Source: Gigantopelta aegis (lineage: Eukaryota > Mollusca > Gastropoda > Neomphalida > Peltospiridae). Taken from it: a stretch of 64,000 nt of DNA. Of the stretch, positions 10,760-24,225 are shown piece by piece. The notes beneath the pieces are model-generated. The model ran no database searches and was not told the origin of the DNA. It saw only the letters and a program-made list of their open reading frames with translations. A program made the position numbers and the translations under genes. Location: NCBI RefSeq assembly GCF_016097555.1, contig NC_054703.1:39969130-40033129 (forward strand), written 5' to 3'. Positions within the stretch are counted from its first letter, which is position 1. Every line of letters begins with the position of its first letter.

Positions 10760-11140
10760 CGATGGGTATGATTGAGGTTAGAACGGCACAAACGCTGTTG
10801 CTAGTAATTTTGGTATTCATTGGTGTTCATCAGAACACTATGCAATATCTGCGGAGATGTTCTCGACAGTTTAGGGGTACTAGGGATCTTCCATGTTTAG
10901 GGAGTCGACACGTGACGCCACGTCAGCAAATCGTCAGTATTAAGCGGGAATCATTTGGAAATGATACATGTAACATCCAAATGCATCTCTAAGTTAAGGT
11001 CAATCCGTGGAAGAACTGAACGCAACCGATTAGGTGATAACAAAGTACGACCATGACCGTAATATGTTGTTCTGTTACATCATCACCGACGGTGCACCAA
11101 ACATTGTGTTCAGAAGGCAGGAGAGGATCACCGTACTTTT
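10760..11140 (+). pseudogene. Tc1/mariner transposase remnant
   Basis: A 76-residue frame, MGMIEVRTAQTLLLVILVFI then GVHQNTMQYLRRCSRQFRGT, then RDLPCLGSRHVTPRQQ, follows the Tc1 pattern 'GMIExxxxQxxVAxxxGVHxNTxxxLxRRxxxTGxxxDxPxxGRPRxTTPRQ'. That is the paired-like DNA-binding region. The frame is substituted at several key places and stops before the catalytic domain. The following bases to about 11140 look like more of the same element but hold no open frame. Confidence 0.65.
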
Positions 11141-11257
11141 AACAGATAAATAGTACATCTATGTAAATCACAATATTTAAAAATTTTAAAACTTTAAGTC
11201 CTACTGAAATTTTAATGATGCATAGGAACTTTTTTTCGTGTGTATATATACAATGTA

Positions 11258-11262
11258 TATAC

Positions 11263-11310
<48 letters not shown>

Positions 11311-11372
11311 TTATTATTATTATTATTAATACTCTTCCCCCCACCCCCTTTTTTTTTTTTTTTTTTTTTTTA
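11258..11372. repeat. (TA)n, (TTA)n and poly-T tracts
   Basis: A (TA)n run of about 45 bp passes into (TTA)n, a C-rich spacer and a run of about 21 T. It is simple-sequence DNA with no gene. Confidence 0.95.
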
Positions 11373-11479
11373 TTTCTAAAATTATTTTCAATTTAAACTT
11401 TAGAATTTATAACTACTAGTCTATAAACGTTCATGGTTTTAAATAGTTATTGCTTACACCTCAATATTGACAGTATGCC

Positions 11480-11642
11480 AGCTATTGTGGGATGGTGTAT
11501 ATAAAAGATCCCATGCTACTAATGGGAAAATGTAGCGGGTTTTCTCTCTAAGACTATATGTTAAAGTTACCAAATGTTTAACATCCATTAACCGATGATT
11601 AATGAATCAATGTGCTCTAGTGTCGTTAAACACAAACAAACT
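11480..11642 (+). mobile_element. SINE family B, 5'-truncated
   Basis: It starts within the core (TGGGATGGTGTATATAAAAG) and runs to the B tail (AATGTGCTCTAGTGTCGTTA) with terminal ACAAACAAACT. It has no coding capacity. Confidence 0.78.
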
Positions 11643-12201
11643 AACTGTTTTAACCAATTATGGATTCTAATAATAATTTTTTAAAAGCAATAATAATTTA
11701 TGGTTCTATGGTGACATGATATCTGCGTTTGGTCTCCTACGATCTGCAGATATTGATTCATATATTATAGGAACCACGTGTTAGTCTGATCTTCTTGCTC
11801 CTGGGGCGGAATATAGCTGAATGGTACGGAATTCGGATACCTCTGGTGTGAAAAATATAACCTGTACCCCATTTTACTGATTAATAATTTGAAAAGTGTT
11901 AACACCATGACAGTGATAGTTTACACCTGATATCATATGGGTGTAATAACTCGAGTATTTGGGTTGAATGCGTCTGAAGTACTGACAGAATCAAAATTGC
12001 ATGTCAAAAGATATAATTTCAGAGTCGTATTCCCGGGGTAATAAAATGTTTATTCCACCATGCTCGACGGGGTAATAAAATGTTTATTCCACCATGCTCG
12101 ACGGGGTAATAAAATGTTTATTCCACCATGCTCGACGGCGGTTAAATATTGAAGCAATATTGGAAACGATTGGAAGATTAGTTCTGTAAACTATCTTATC
12201 A
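11643..12201. other. No gene seen; contains a 34-bp x3 tandem repeat
   Basis: The stretch is anonymous except for 12035-12138, where GGGGTAATAAAATGTTTATT followed by CCACCATGCTCGAC occurs three times in tandem. Confidence 0.6.
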
Positions 12202-12885
12202 ACATAAGCGTACGACATAGGGGCCGGAGGATTTCCCCCCCCCCCCCCCCCCCCCCCCCCCCAAACCCCTAGTGCTGGAGCAATTCCTCAAATTCGGGCA
12301 CAAACGATAGAGATATTCGGGCAAGATGTGCTAACCTGAGACCTTTTTACCATGTATTTCCATCAATTTACCCACAAAATTAGTTGTAATCCATGGGGGA
12401 AAATACGTAGTTATTAGTTTATTAGTTTGCAAGCATATATAGCTGTTTAGTAGTGATGCAATGAATGAATGAATGAATGTTTAACGACACCCCAGCACGA
12501 AAAATACATCGGCTATTGGGTGTCAAACTATGGTAATGCAAATAATTAAAGTGATGATCAATATCAATATAAAAATTCAAGGTTTAAACAAAAACAGTGT
12601 AAAGAACTGTGCAAAAATTCAAATACAAATATCACAGAATTTTACGGATACTGAATTTTACTCTAAACTTCAATTTGTGCTGTATTGGCCATTCTCAAAG
12701 AGAATGTTACACCCCTGCACCACGGTGAGGTTACAGCACACGCAGGGGCCTAGTAGTGATGCTTATATATTTATAAATAAATGTTCAGATTTGGCTATTT
12801 TTGTTGAATTCGGGCAAACACGAGCCTGTACCACCACCACCACCCAACCCCCGTACAAAAATGGAATCCCGTACGACTATGGTTA
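12202..12885. mobile_element. MITE family H, split by a SINE E
   Basis: The ends are CATAAGCGTACGACAT and CCCGTACGACTATG, an imperfect inverted repeat. The interior contains a poly-C tract, CCTCAAATTCGGGCA, ATTCGGGCAAGATGTGCTAA and TTAGTTGTAATCC, all matched at 54690-55045. A SINE E (12460-12750) interrupts it, so the MITE is the older insertion. Confidence 0.78.
12460..12750 (-). mobile_element. SINE family E, complete insertion with 12-bp target duplication
   Basis: The direct repeats TAGTAGTGATGC at 12448-12459 and 12751-12762 match perfectly and bracket a 291-bp insert. On the minus strand it starts GGCCCCTGCGTGTGCTGTAA and ends in a (CATT)n tail after the TTTAACGACACCCC region. The perfect duplication suggests a fairly recent event. 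Confidence 0.85.
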
Positions 12886-13100
12886 TCAAGAGGGTGCCAT
12901 TTGCCTGTCCTGAACGAAGGAGCCGGAGCAAGTCAACACCTGCGCCCATGGTAGGCGTGCGCTACAACAGCTTGCTCTCAATGTGCACGTTAAGACCTCT
13001 GGCCTGGATGTGCCATATGTAATTTATGAAACTCGTAGTTGAGGAATAAAACAATCCCCAAACTCGTTACATAAATACCGTGTGGCTCACGCAATAATCT
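12886..13100. other. Unassigned dispersed repeat
   Basis: GGTAGGCGTGCGCTACAACA and TCTCAATGTGCACGTTAAGA look like part of a dispersed element; GATAGGCGTGCTTGAACAG near 5161 may be distantly related. I could not delimit it and see no gene. Confidence 0.35.
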
Positions 13101-14200
<1,100 letters not shown>

Positions 14201-14212
14201 TTAAATGAACCA

Positions 14213-14336
14213 AACATAGCAGATGTAACCCGCATTTTATAGTCGGAACAACAGGTCAGAATAGGTTTTACATGTCCGTTTCCTGTTTTGTAACCTGATT
14301 GTTGTTCGGTAGGTTTATTAAGTTTACAGTAACAGT
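14213..14336 (+). promoter_or_regulatory. Conserved upstream block of ZNF 20008-20958 (copy b)
   Basis: Landmarks shared with the other copies are CCGCATTTTATAGTC(C)GGAA, CAACAGGTCAGAATAGGTTT, ATGTCCGTTTCCT and the terminal GTTCGGTAGGTTTATTAA. It lies about 5.7 kb before the start codon, in sense orientation. Upstream text present in copies a, c, d and e is missing, replaced by the microsatellite block. I infer a promoter or first exon with a donor-like GTAGGT end; its short ATG frame is not conserved. Confidence 0.62.
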
Positions 14337-14546
14337 TTACGTGTTTTATTTATTAAGTACAACATATGCTCATTGGTATAGTTAATAATATGTTTGAAAT
14401 AAACGTCCTGTATGTATTGCCTCTTTTAACTCGGAACATTTATTTCATTCAGTGGTATGAAGTCAAAGTCAGTGGCCCAATATCCGAACTGGAACCAGGA
14501 ATCGGACTGAGTGGGTTTTTGTTGTTGTTAAAAACAAAATGGGCCC

Positions 14547-14679
14547 GTGCTTATAAATGCTTTTAGTCCAGACTCGATCTCTAATGACGTCACACACATA
14601 CAAGTTGTATGGCGATGTCATGACAATAGTGTCTCAGACACTCTTAGACTCGAGTCTAGATTAAAACTTTTATAAGCAC
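14547..14679. mobile_element. Short MITE, family M (GTGCTTATAAA ends)
   Basis: GTGCTTATAAATGCTTTTAG...CAGACTCGA on the left is mirrored by TCGAGTCTAGATTAAAACTT and TTATAAGCAC on the right. This gives inverted repeats of about 32 bp in a 133-bp element with TGACGTCA-like text inside. A second, interrupted copy spans 22987-23692. Confidence 0.78.
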
Positions 14680-14869
14680 AAGACTTGGTCGCAAGTTTGG
14701 ATAAGATGGGATTGCTTCTTTTCTTAAATAAGTAAATCTACTATAGTTTTATAAGTACTGACCTTAATAGTGTTCTTAGTATTTAGTTTTATTTTACATA
14801 ATTATAACTGGGATATAATATTGCTACCACTTAAAATATTAGTGTAAAGCAAACTAATTAAAATATATT

Positions 14870-15000
14870 TCTTCCTACTACTACTACTACCACCACCACC
14901 ACCACCACCACCACCACCACCACTAATACTAGTACTACTACTAGTACTAGTACTACTAGTACTACTACTAGTACTAGTACTACTAGTAGTAGTACTACTA

Positions 15001-15031
<31 letters not shown>

Positions 15032-15617
15032 CACCTACCACCACCACCACCATCACTACTACTAGTAGTACTACTACTACTATTACTGCTACTAGCACCA
15101 CCAACACCAACACTATTACTACTACTAGTACTACTACTATTACCACTATCACTACCACTACTACTGCTACCACTACTACTACTATTATTATTACTACTAC
15201 TACTACTACCACTACCACTACTACCACTACGACTATTACTATTATTACTACTGCTGCTGTTGCTGCTGCTGCTAATACTACTACTACTGTTACTATTACT
15301 ACAACAACTACAACAACTACTACTACTACTACTACTACTGCTACTACCGCCTACCATAACCACCACCATCACTACTACTAGTACTACTATTATTACTGCT
15401 ACTATCACCACCACTATTACTACTAGTACTACCACTACTAGTAGTAGTAGTACTACCACTACTACCACTACCACTACTACTACTACCACTACTACTATTA
15501 CTATTATTACTACTACTACTACTGCTACTGCTGCTGCTGCTGCTGCTGCTACTACTACTACTGCTGTTGCTGTTACTACTACTACTACTACTACTATTGC
15601 TGCTGCTGCTGCTGCTA
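14870..15617. repeat. 750-bp compound trinucleotide repeat
   Basis: An almost uninterrupted three-base period (ACT, ACC, ATT, AGT, GCT) covers this stretch. The region 15000-15070 resembles 15320-15380 (CTACCACCT/CTACCGCCTACCA), suggesting an internal duplication of about 300 bp. Poly-Ser, poly-Val and poly-Thr frames here are products of the period. Confidence 0.93.
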
Positions 15618-15732
15618 ATTCCCCAATCCATCATTATAATATAATGCTCAGTTGTTATTGGCATGTTAACCAATACATGATCATGTACTACTAATAAACC
15701 TTTCTATCGGTTATCTTGGCCTTTTCACAACA

Positions 15733-15870
<138 letters not shown>

Positions 15871-16282
15871 GAGAAGGGGACGGTACGTATTGGTATGGTT
15901 CGCTGTACTGCGGCCACTAAAATAGACTCGCCCGATATTTTTAGAATTTGTATGCTCCCAAATAACGTTATAAAAGGCGAAGTGTGATTGGTCAATATTT
16001 AAATTATTATTTACTGACGAAATGTTACCTGGACATTGGAGACTACGCAGTGTTGTTAGCAATCCGATTAAAATTAGTTCTACTGGTCTAAATAAGGCAT
16101 TCGTAATTCACATGAAACATATCGTATACCCTCAGGATAATTCGGAATATTTTTAAATTATTTTCAAATCACTGGCATGATTCTGCAAGTAAGGTTTTGA
16201 TTGGTGGACATGAGCTCCAACTGGCTCGTGTTAGATCCACATGTAATAGTGGAGCTAATTTTAATTAGATTGACTGAGACCG
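15871..16282. other. No gene seen (predicted intron of ZNF 20008-20958)
   Basis: Anonymous AT-rich sequence with no domain-bearing frame. Confidence 0.45.
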
Positions 16283-16450
16283 TGAGAGAGAGGGAGAGAG
16301 AGAGGGAGGGAGGGAGACAGACAGACAGACAGAGAGAGAGAGAGTGAGACAGACAGACAGACAGACAGACCGACAGACAGACAGACAGACCGAGGAGGGA
16401 GGGAGGGAGGGAGACAGACAGAGAAAGACCGAGAGAGAGAGAGATAGATT
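16283..16450. repeat. (AG)n / (GACA)n / (GGGA)n microsatellite
   Basis: Imperfect alternating AG, GACA and GGGA runs of about 170 bp. Confidence 0.92.
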
Positions 16451-16640
16451 ATTTTTTATTATTGTTCAATGAATTTCCTGGGCCTTTTTCAGTATTCCTC
16501 TACAATACTGAAGATACCCAAGGATGTTCCTGGCAGCCTGGTTTTTAAGATTCACATTTTTATATCAATATAATTATACTGTTTAAAACATTGACGGAAA
16601 GCCTGTATCTGACAAAGAGTATGGCTTTAAAGAGACTCAC

Positions 16641-19600
16641 AATGAAAGACACCCAGATATAAATTATACTCTTCAAAGCAGTTACTGAAGAAAGACATCC
16701 AGATATAAATTATACTCTTCAAAGCAGTTACTGAAAAAAGACATCCAGATATAATGTATACTCTTCAAAGCAGTTACTGAAGAAAGACATCCAGATATAA
16801 ATTATACTCTTCAAAGCAGTTACTGAAGAACGACATCCAGATATAAATTATACTCTTCAAAGCAGTTACTGAAGAACGACATCCAGATATAAATTATACT
16901 CTTCAAAGCAGTTACTGAAGAAAGACATCCAGATATAAATTATACTCTTCAAAGCAGTTACTGAAGAAAGACATCCAGATATAATGTATACTCTTCAAAG
17001 CAGTTACTGAAGAACGACATCCAGATATAAATTATACTCTTCAAAGCAGTTACTGAAGAACGACATCCAGATATAAATTATCAAAGCAGTTACTGAAAAG
17101 ACATCCAGTATACTCTTCAAAGCAGTTACTGAAGAACGACATCCAGATATAAATTATACTCTTCAAAGCAGTTACTGAAGAACGACATCCAGATATAAAT
17201 TATACTCTTCAAAGCAGTTACTGAAGAACGACATCCAGATATAAATTATACTCTTCAAAGCAGTTACTGAAGAACGACATCCAGATATAATGTATACTCT
17301 TCAAAGCAGTTACTGAAGAACGACATCCAGATATAAATTATACTCTTCAAAGCAGTTACTGAAAAAAGACATCCAGATATAATGTATACTCTTCAAAGCA
17401 GTTACTGAAGAAAGACATCCAGATATAAATTATACTCTTCAAAGCAGTTACTGAAGAAAGACATCCAGATATAAATTATACTCTTCAAAGCAGTTACTGA
17501 AGAAAGACATCCAGATATAAATTATACTCTTCAAAGCAGTTACTGAAGAAAGACATCCAGATATAATGTATACTCTTCAAAGCAGTTACTGAAGAACGAC
17601 ATCCAGATATAAATTATACTCTTCAAAGCAGTTACTGAAGAAAGACATCCAGATATAAATTATACTCTTCAAAGCAGTTACTGAAGAAAGACATCCAGAT
17701 ATAAATTATACTCTTCAAAGCAGTTACTGAAGAAAGACATCCAGATATAAATTATACTCTTCAAAGCAGTTACTGAAGAACGACATCCAGATATAAATTA
17801 TACTCTTCAAAGCAGTTACTGAAGAACGACATCCAGATATAAATTATACTCTTCAAAGCAGTTACTGAAGAAAGACATCCAGATATAAATTATACTCTTC
17901 AAAGCAGTTACTGAAGAAAGACATCCAGATATAATTATACTCTTCAAAGCAGTTACTGAAGAACGACATCCAGATATAAATTATACTCTTCAAAGCAGTT
18001 ACTGAAGAAAGACATCCAGATATAAATTATACTCTTCAAAGCAGTTACTGAAGAAAGACATCCAGATATAAATTATACTCTTCAAAGCAGTTACTGAAGA
18101 AAGACATCCAGATATAATGTATACTCTTCAAAGCAGTTACTGAAGAAAGACATCCAGATATAAATTATACTCTTCAAAGCAGTTACTGAAGAAAGACATC
18201 CAGATATAATGTATACTCTTCAAAGCAGTTACTGAAGAAAGACATCCAGATATAAATTATACTCTTCAAAGCAGTTACTGAAGAAAGACATCCAGATATA
18301 AGATAAATTATACTCTTCAAAGCAGTTACTGAAGAAAGACATCCAGATATAAATTATATCTTCAAAGCAGTTACTGAAGAAAGACATCCAGATTAAAATA
18401 CTCTTCAAAGCAGTTACTGAAGAAAGACATCCAGATATAAATTATACTCTTCAAAGCAGTTACTGAAGAAAGACATCCAGATATAATGTATACTCTTCAA
18501 AGCAGTTACTGAAGAAAGACATCCAGATATAAATTATACTCTTCAAAGCAGTTACTGAAGAAAGACATCCAGATATAAATTATACTCTTCAAAGCAGTTA
18601 CTGAAGAAAGACATCCAGATATAAATTATACTCTTCAAAGCAGTTACTGAAGAAAGACATCCAGATATAAATTATACTCTTCAAAGCAGTTACTGAAGAA
18701 AGACATCCAGATATAAATTATACTCTTCAAAGCAGTTACTGAAGAAAGACATCCAGATATAAATTATACTCTTCAAAGCAGTTACTGAAGAAAGACATCC
18801 AGATATAAAATTATACTCTTCAAAGCAGTTACTGAAGAAAGACATCCAGATATAAATTATACTCTTCAAAGCAGTTACTGAAGAAAGACATCCAGATATA
18901 AATTATACTCTTCAAAGCAGTTACTGAAGAACGACATCCAGATATAAATTATACTCTTCAAAGCAGTTACTGAAGAAAGACATCCAGATATAAATTATAC
19001 TCTTCAAAGCAGTTACTGAAGAACGACATCCAGATATAAATTATACTCTTCAAAGCAGTTACTGAAGAACGACATCCAGATATAAATTATACTCTTCAAA
19101 GCAGTTACTGAAGAAAGACATCCAGATATAAATTATACTCTTCAAAGCAGTTACTGAAGAAAGACATCCAGATATAAATTATACTCTTCAAAGCAGTTAC
19201 TGAAGAACGACATCCAGATATAAATTATACTCTTCAAAGCAGTTACTGAAGAACGACATCCAGATATAAATTATACTCTTCAAAGCAGTTACTGAAGAAA
19301 GACATCCAGATATAAATTATACTCTTCAAAGCAGTTACTGAAGAACGACATCCAGATATAAATTATACTCTTCAAAGCAGTTACTGAAGAAAGACATCCA
19401 GATATAAATTATACTCTTCAAAGCAGTTACTGAAGAACGACATCCAGATATAAATTATACTCTTCAAAGCAGTTACTGAAGAAAGACATCCAGATATAAA
19501 TTATACTCTTCAAAGCAGTTACTGAAGAACGACATCCAGATATAAATTATACTCTTCAAAGCAGTTACTGAAGAAAGACATCCAGATATAAATTATACTC

Positions 19601-19975
19601 TTCAAAGCAGTTACTGAAGAACGACATCCAGATATAAATTATACTCTTCAAAGCAGTTACTGAAGAACGACATCCAGATATAAATTATACTCTTCAAAGC
19701 AGTTACTGAAAAAAGACATCCAGATATAATGTATACTCTTCAAAGCAGTTACTGAAGAACGACATCCAGATATAAATTATACTCTTCAAAGCAGTTACTG
19801 AAGAAAGACATCCAGATATAAATTATACTCTTCAAAGCAGTTACTGAAGAAAGACATCCAGATATAAATTATACTCTTCAAAGCAGTTACTGAAGAAAGA
19901 CATCCAGATATAAATTATACTCTTCAAAGCAGTTACTGAAGAAAGACATCCAGATATAAATTATACTCTTTAATG
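16641..19975 (+). repeat. 46-bp leader minisatellite before ZNF 20008-20958 (~72 copies)
   Basis: The unit is GAAGAAAGACATCCAGATAT then AAATTATACTCTTCAAAGCA then GTTACT, 46 bp, about 72 copies. The main variants are GAA(A/C)GAC and ATAA(A/T)(T/G)TATA. A few units are shortened or rearranged near 17080-17110 and 18295-18410. Two diverged units of the same text precede ZNF 8779-9738 at 8661-8760, so this array is the gene leader greatly amplified. It ends about 32 bp before the start codon. Each unit carries a TATAAATTATA-like core; the ATAATGTATA variant creates an 8-codon ORF (MYTLQSSY). Confidence 0.95.
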
Positions 19976-20007
19976 CATGCACTGGACATCGTCTACCTTG
20001 AACGATT

Positions 20008-20955
20008 ATGTCGACCAGTGGTGATAGATGTGTCGAACTGGAGGAAGTCTCTCCAACACAGGGAGAAACCATCACTGATGTGGAAATACATAATCTTACC
20101 CATGAGCAGTCTAAAGAGAAACCTTTCCAATGTGGGGAGTGCTTAAAATGTTTCTCTTACAAGTGTAGGATTAAGCAGCACATGAGGATCCATGTTGGTA
20201 GAAACCCATTCCTGTGTGAGGTGTGCAGGAAGTGTTTTCCTCTGAGGTTCTTCCTGGAAGAACACATGTTGATCCATAGGGGTGTTACCACCTACAAATG
20301 TGAGCTGTGTACAAAGCGCTTCTCTCGAAGGTCCAACATGAAAAGGCATATGCTGGTGGTTCACGTTGGTGACAAACCTTTTAAATGTGAGGTGTGCGGA
20401 AAACGTTTCTTAAGGGAAAGCGAATTACGAAACCATATGTTGGTGCACACAGGTGTGAAAGAGTTCAAATGTGAGGTGTGTGAAAAGCGGTTTGTTCGTG
20501 ATTTTCTCTTGAAAAGACACTTGTTAATTCATACAGGTATTAAACCTTTTCAGTGTGATGCGTGTACAAAATGTTTCCTACGAAAAATCGAGTTAACAAA
20601 CCATATGTTGGTTCACACTGGCGTTAAAGAGTTCAAATGCGAGGTGTGTTCAAAGCGTTTCTTTCGGAACAATACTTTGAAAAGACATGTGTTAATTCAC
20701 ACGGATGTCAAGCCTTTTAAATGTGAGGTGTGTGCAAAACAGTTCTCACAAAGTTTCCACTTAAAACAGCATATGACAATTCACGCTGGTTTTAAACCGT
20801 TCATATGTGAGGTGTGTGCAAAGTATTTCGCCACGAGAAGACTCTTGGAAACACATATGTGGATTCACACTGGTGTTAAGCCTTTCGCTTGTGATGTGTG
20901 TGATAAACAGTTTTCACGTAGCAGCAACTTGAAACAACATATGTTGCTTCACTCT

Positions 20956-20958
<3 letters not shown>
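20008..20958 (+). CDS. C2H2 zinc-finger protein, 10 fingers, C-terminus cut by a foldback element
   Basis: The 316-residue frame starts MSTSGDRCVELEEVSPTQGE and carries the family tag (RCVE...TDVEI). Ten C2H2 fingers then run without a break to HMLLHS. Finger 3 has one extra residue between its histidines (HMLVVH). The protein should be a nuclear sequence-specific DNA-binding factor; no effector domain is visible. The stop codon TAG (20956-20958) is the first three bases of a foldback element's terminal repeat, so the present C-terminus was created by insertion. Fragments of further fingers lie beyond, at 21875-22047 and 22426-22475. The ATG aligns with ATG of ZNF 8779-9738. A leader minisatellite of about 3.3 kb ends just upstream and may affect transcription or translation. 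Confidence 0.9.
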
Positions 20959-22475
<1,517 letters not shown>

Positions 22476-22482
22476 GGGCGGC

Positions 22483-22650
22483 ATTTAGCTCAGTCGGTTG
22501 AATGCTCGCCGGAGATGCTTGCGTCGCAGGATCGAACCACCTGTTTCCTCTGACTACGTGTCAGAATTACCAAATGTTTGACATTCCGTAGCCGATGATT
22601 AATTAACCAATGTGCTCTAGTGGTGTTGTTAAACAAAACAAACTAAATTT
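22483..22650 (+). mobile_element. SINE family B with type II tRNA-like head, internally deleted
   Basis: The head GGCATTTAGCTCAGTCGG (A-box-like) and TCGCAGGATCGAACC (B-box-like) jump directly to the B tail (ACCAAATGTTTGACATTCCG, GTGCTCTAGTGGTGTTGTTA). The central core is missing. Confidence 0.8.
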
Positions 22651-22754
22651 CTCATGAAAATGAAATCTGTTTCTTGCTGTTGTGCTAGAGGAACAACTTT
22701 TGGTGTAATAATTTCATTGCTGTATCTAACTCCCACAATGATGATGATAAAAAT

Positions 22755-22985
22755 TAAAGTTTGTTTTCTTCAGCGACAGCACTAGAAGTCATTAATTTAC
22801 TGTCATCGGCTATTGGATGTGAAACTTTTGATAATTTTGACATATAGCCTAAAGTAAATAGGAAATCCGTACATTTTTCCATTAGTAGCATGGGATGTTT
22901 TATGTGCACCATCCCACATACAGGATAGCACATGCTACAACCTTTGATATACCAGTCGTCGTGCAGTGGCTGGAATGAGAAATAC
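22755..22985 (-). mobile_element. SINE family B, partial
   Basis: Tail (AAGTTTGTTTTCTTCAGCGA, CATCGGCTATTGGATGTGAA) and core (TGCACCATCCCACATACAGG) are recognisable. The tRNA-like head is missing at the boundary with MITE M. Confidence 0.75.
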
Positions 22986-22986
22986 A

Positions 22987-23692
22987 GACTCGATAGAGTA
23001 TCGTGTCTCGACTCAAAAAGGTTTATAATAATGTCATGACACCGTCATACAACCCGTCGGTGGACCCATTGGGTTATTTCTCGTTCCAGCCAGTGCTCCA
23101 CAACTGGTGTAACAAAGGCAGTGGTATGTACTATCCTGCCTGTGGGATGGCGCATATAAAAGATCCCTTGATGCTAATCGAAAAGAGTAGCCCATGAAGT
23201 GGCGACAGCGGTTTCCCCCCTCAATATCTGTGTGGTCCTTAACCATATGTCCGACGCCATATAACCGTAGTGTGTGCTCCGCAAGGCTCAGTGGGTAGGT
23301 GTACATCACTTGCACCGACCAGTGATCCATAACTGGTTCAACAAAGGCCATGGTTTGTGCTATCCTGCCTGTGGGAAGCGCACATAAAGTTCCCTTGCTG
23401 CTTGTCGTAAAAGAGAAGCCTATGTGGCGACAGTGGGTTTCCTCTAAAAAACAGTGTCAGAATGACCATATATTTGACGTCCAATAGCCGATAAGATAAA
23501 AAAAAAAAATGTGCTCTAGTGGGGTCGTTAAATAAAACAAACTTTACTTTTTTACTTTCCATATAACCGTAAATAAAATGTGTTGAGTGCGTCGTTACAT
23601 AAACCATTTCCTTCCTCCTCCATACAAATCGTATGCGTATGACGTCATTACAGATTGAGTCTGGACTCAAAAATTTTATAAGCACGGGCTCA
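22987..23692. mobile_element. Three-level nest: MITE M split by SINE A split by SINE C
   Basis: MITE M halves are 22987-23040 (CAGACTCGATAGAG..., TTTATAATAATGTCATGAC) and about 23619-23692 (TGACGTCATTACAGATTGAG, TTTTATAAGCAC). Between them is a plus-strand SINE A (about 23045-23618), itself cut at 23269/23559 by a 5'-truncated plus-strand SINE C (23270-23558). The inner insertion has a perfect 13-bp target duplication, CCATATAACCGTA, at 23257-23269 and 23559-23571. Confidence 0.83.
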
Positions 23693-23814
23693 GGTCGTCA
23701 GCATGACGTCTGTTCCTTTCCATTCAAGTGGACAATGGTCATTTAATCATAATATTGTGTACTCGTTCGAAAGTGTTTCTTCTTGCTAGTGATACCTGTC
23801 CTGTTGCTTGTAAA

Positions 23815-24225
23815 ACTTTGCTTGTTTAACAACACCACAAGAGCACATTAATTTTATTGATCATTGGCTATTGGTGTCAAACATTTGGTAATTTTGGTAT
23901 TTTTTTCAGTTCAACTTATTTTCGTGCTTATATCCAATTAAGGTTCAAACACGCTGTCCTGGGCACACACCTCAGCTATCTGGGCTGTATGTCCAGGTTT
24001 CCAGGACAGTGGACAGTGTTAAGACAGGAAACCTGCTAAAAAATTTCCATTTAGTAGCAAAAAATGTTTCTTATGCACCATCTCATAGACAGGATAGCAC
24101 ATACCACGGCCTTTGATGTACCAGTCATATTGCACTGGCTGGAATGAGAAAAAGCCCAATGGGCCCACCGACTGATGGGGATCGATCCCAGACCAACCGC
24201 GCATTAAGCGAGCGTTTTACCACTG
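23815..24225 (-). mobile_element. SINE family B with a nested SINE D fragment
   Basis: The B tail (ATCATTGGCTATTGGTGTCA) is broken at about 23907 by a D fragment (CAACTTATTTTCGTGCTTAT, TCCAATTAAGGTTCAAACAC, CTATCTGGGCTGTATGTCCA). B core and head resume from about 24010 and end TACCACTGGGCTACGTCCCG. This head end is the seed of the tandem array that follows. Confidence 0.78.
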
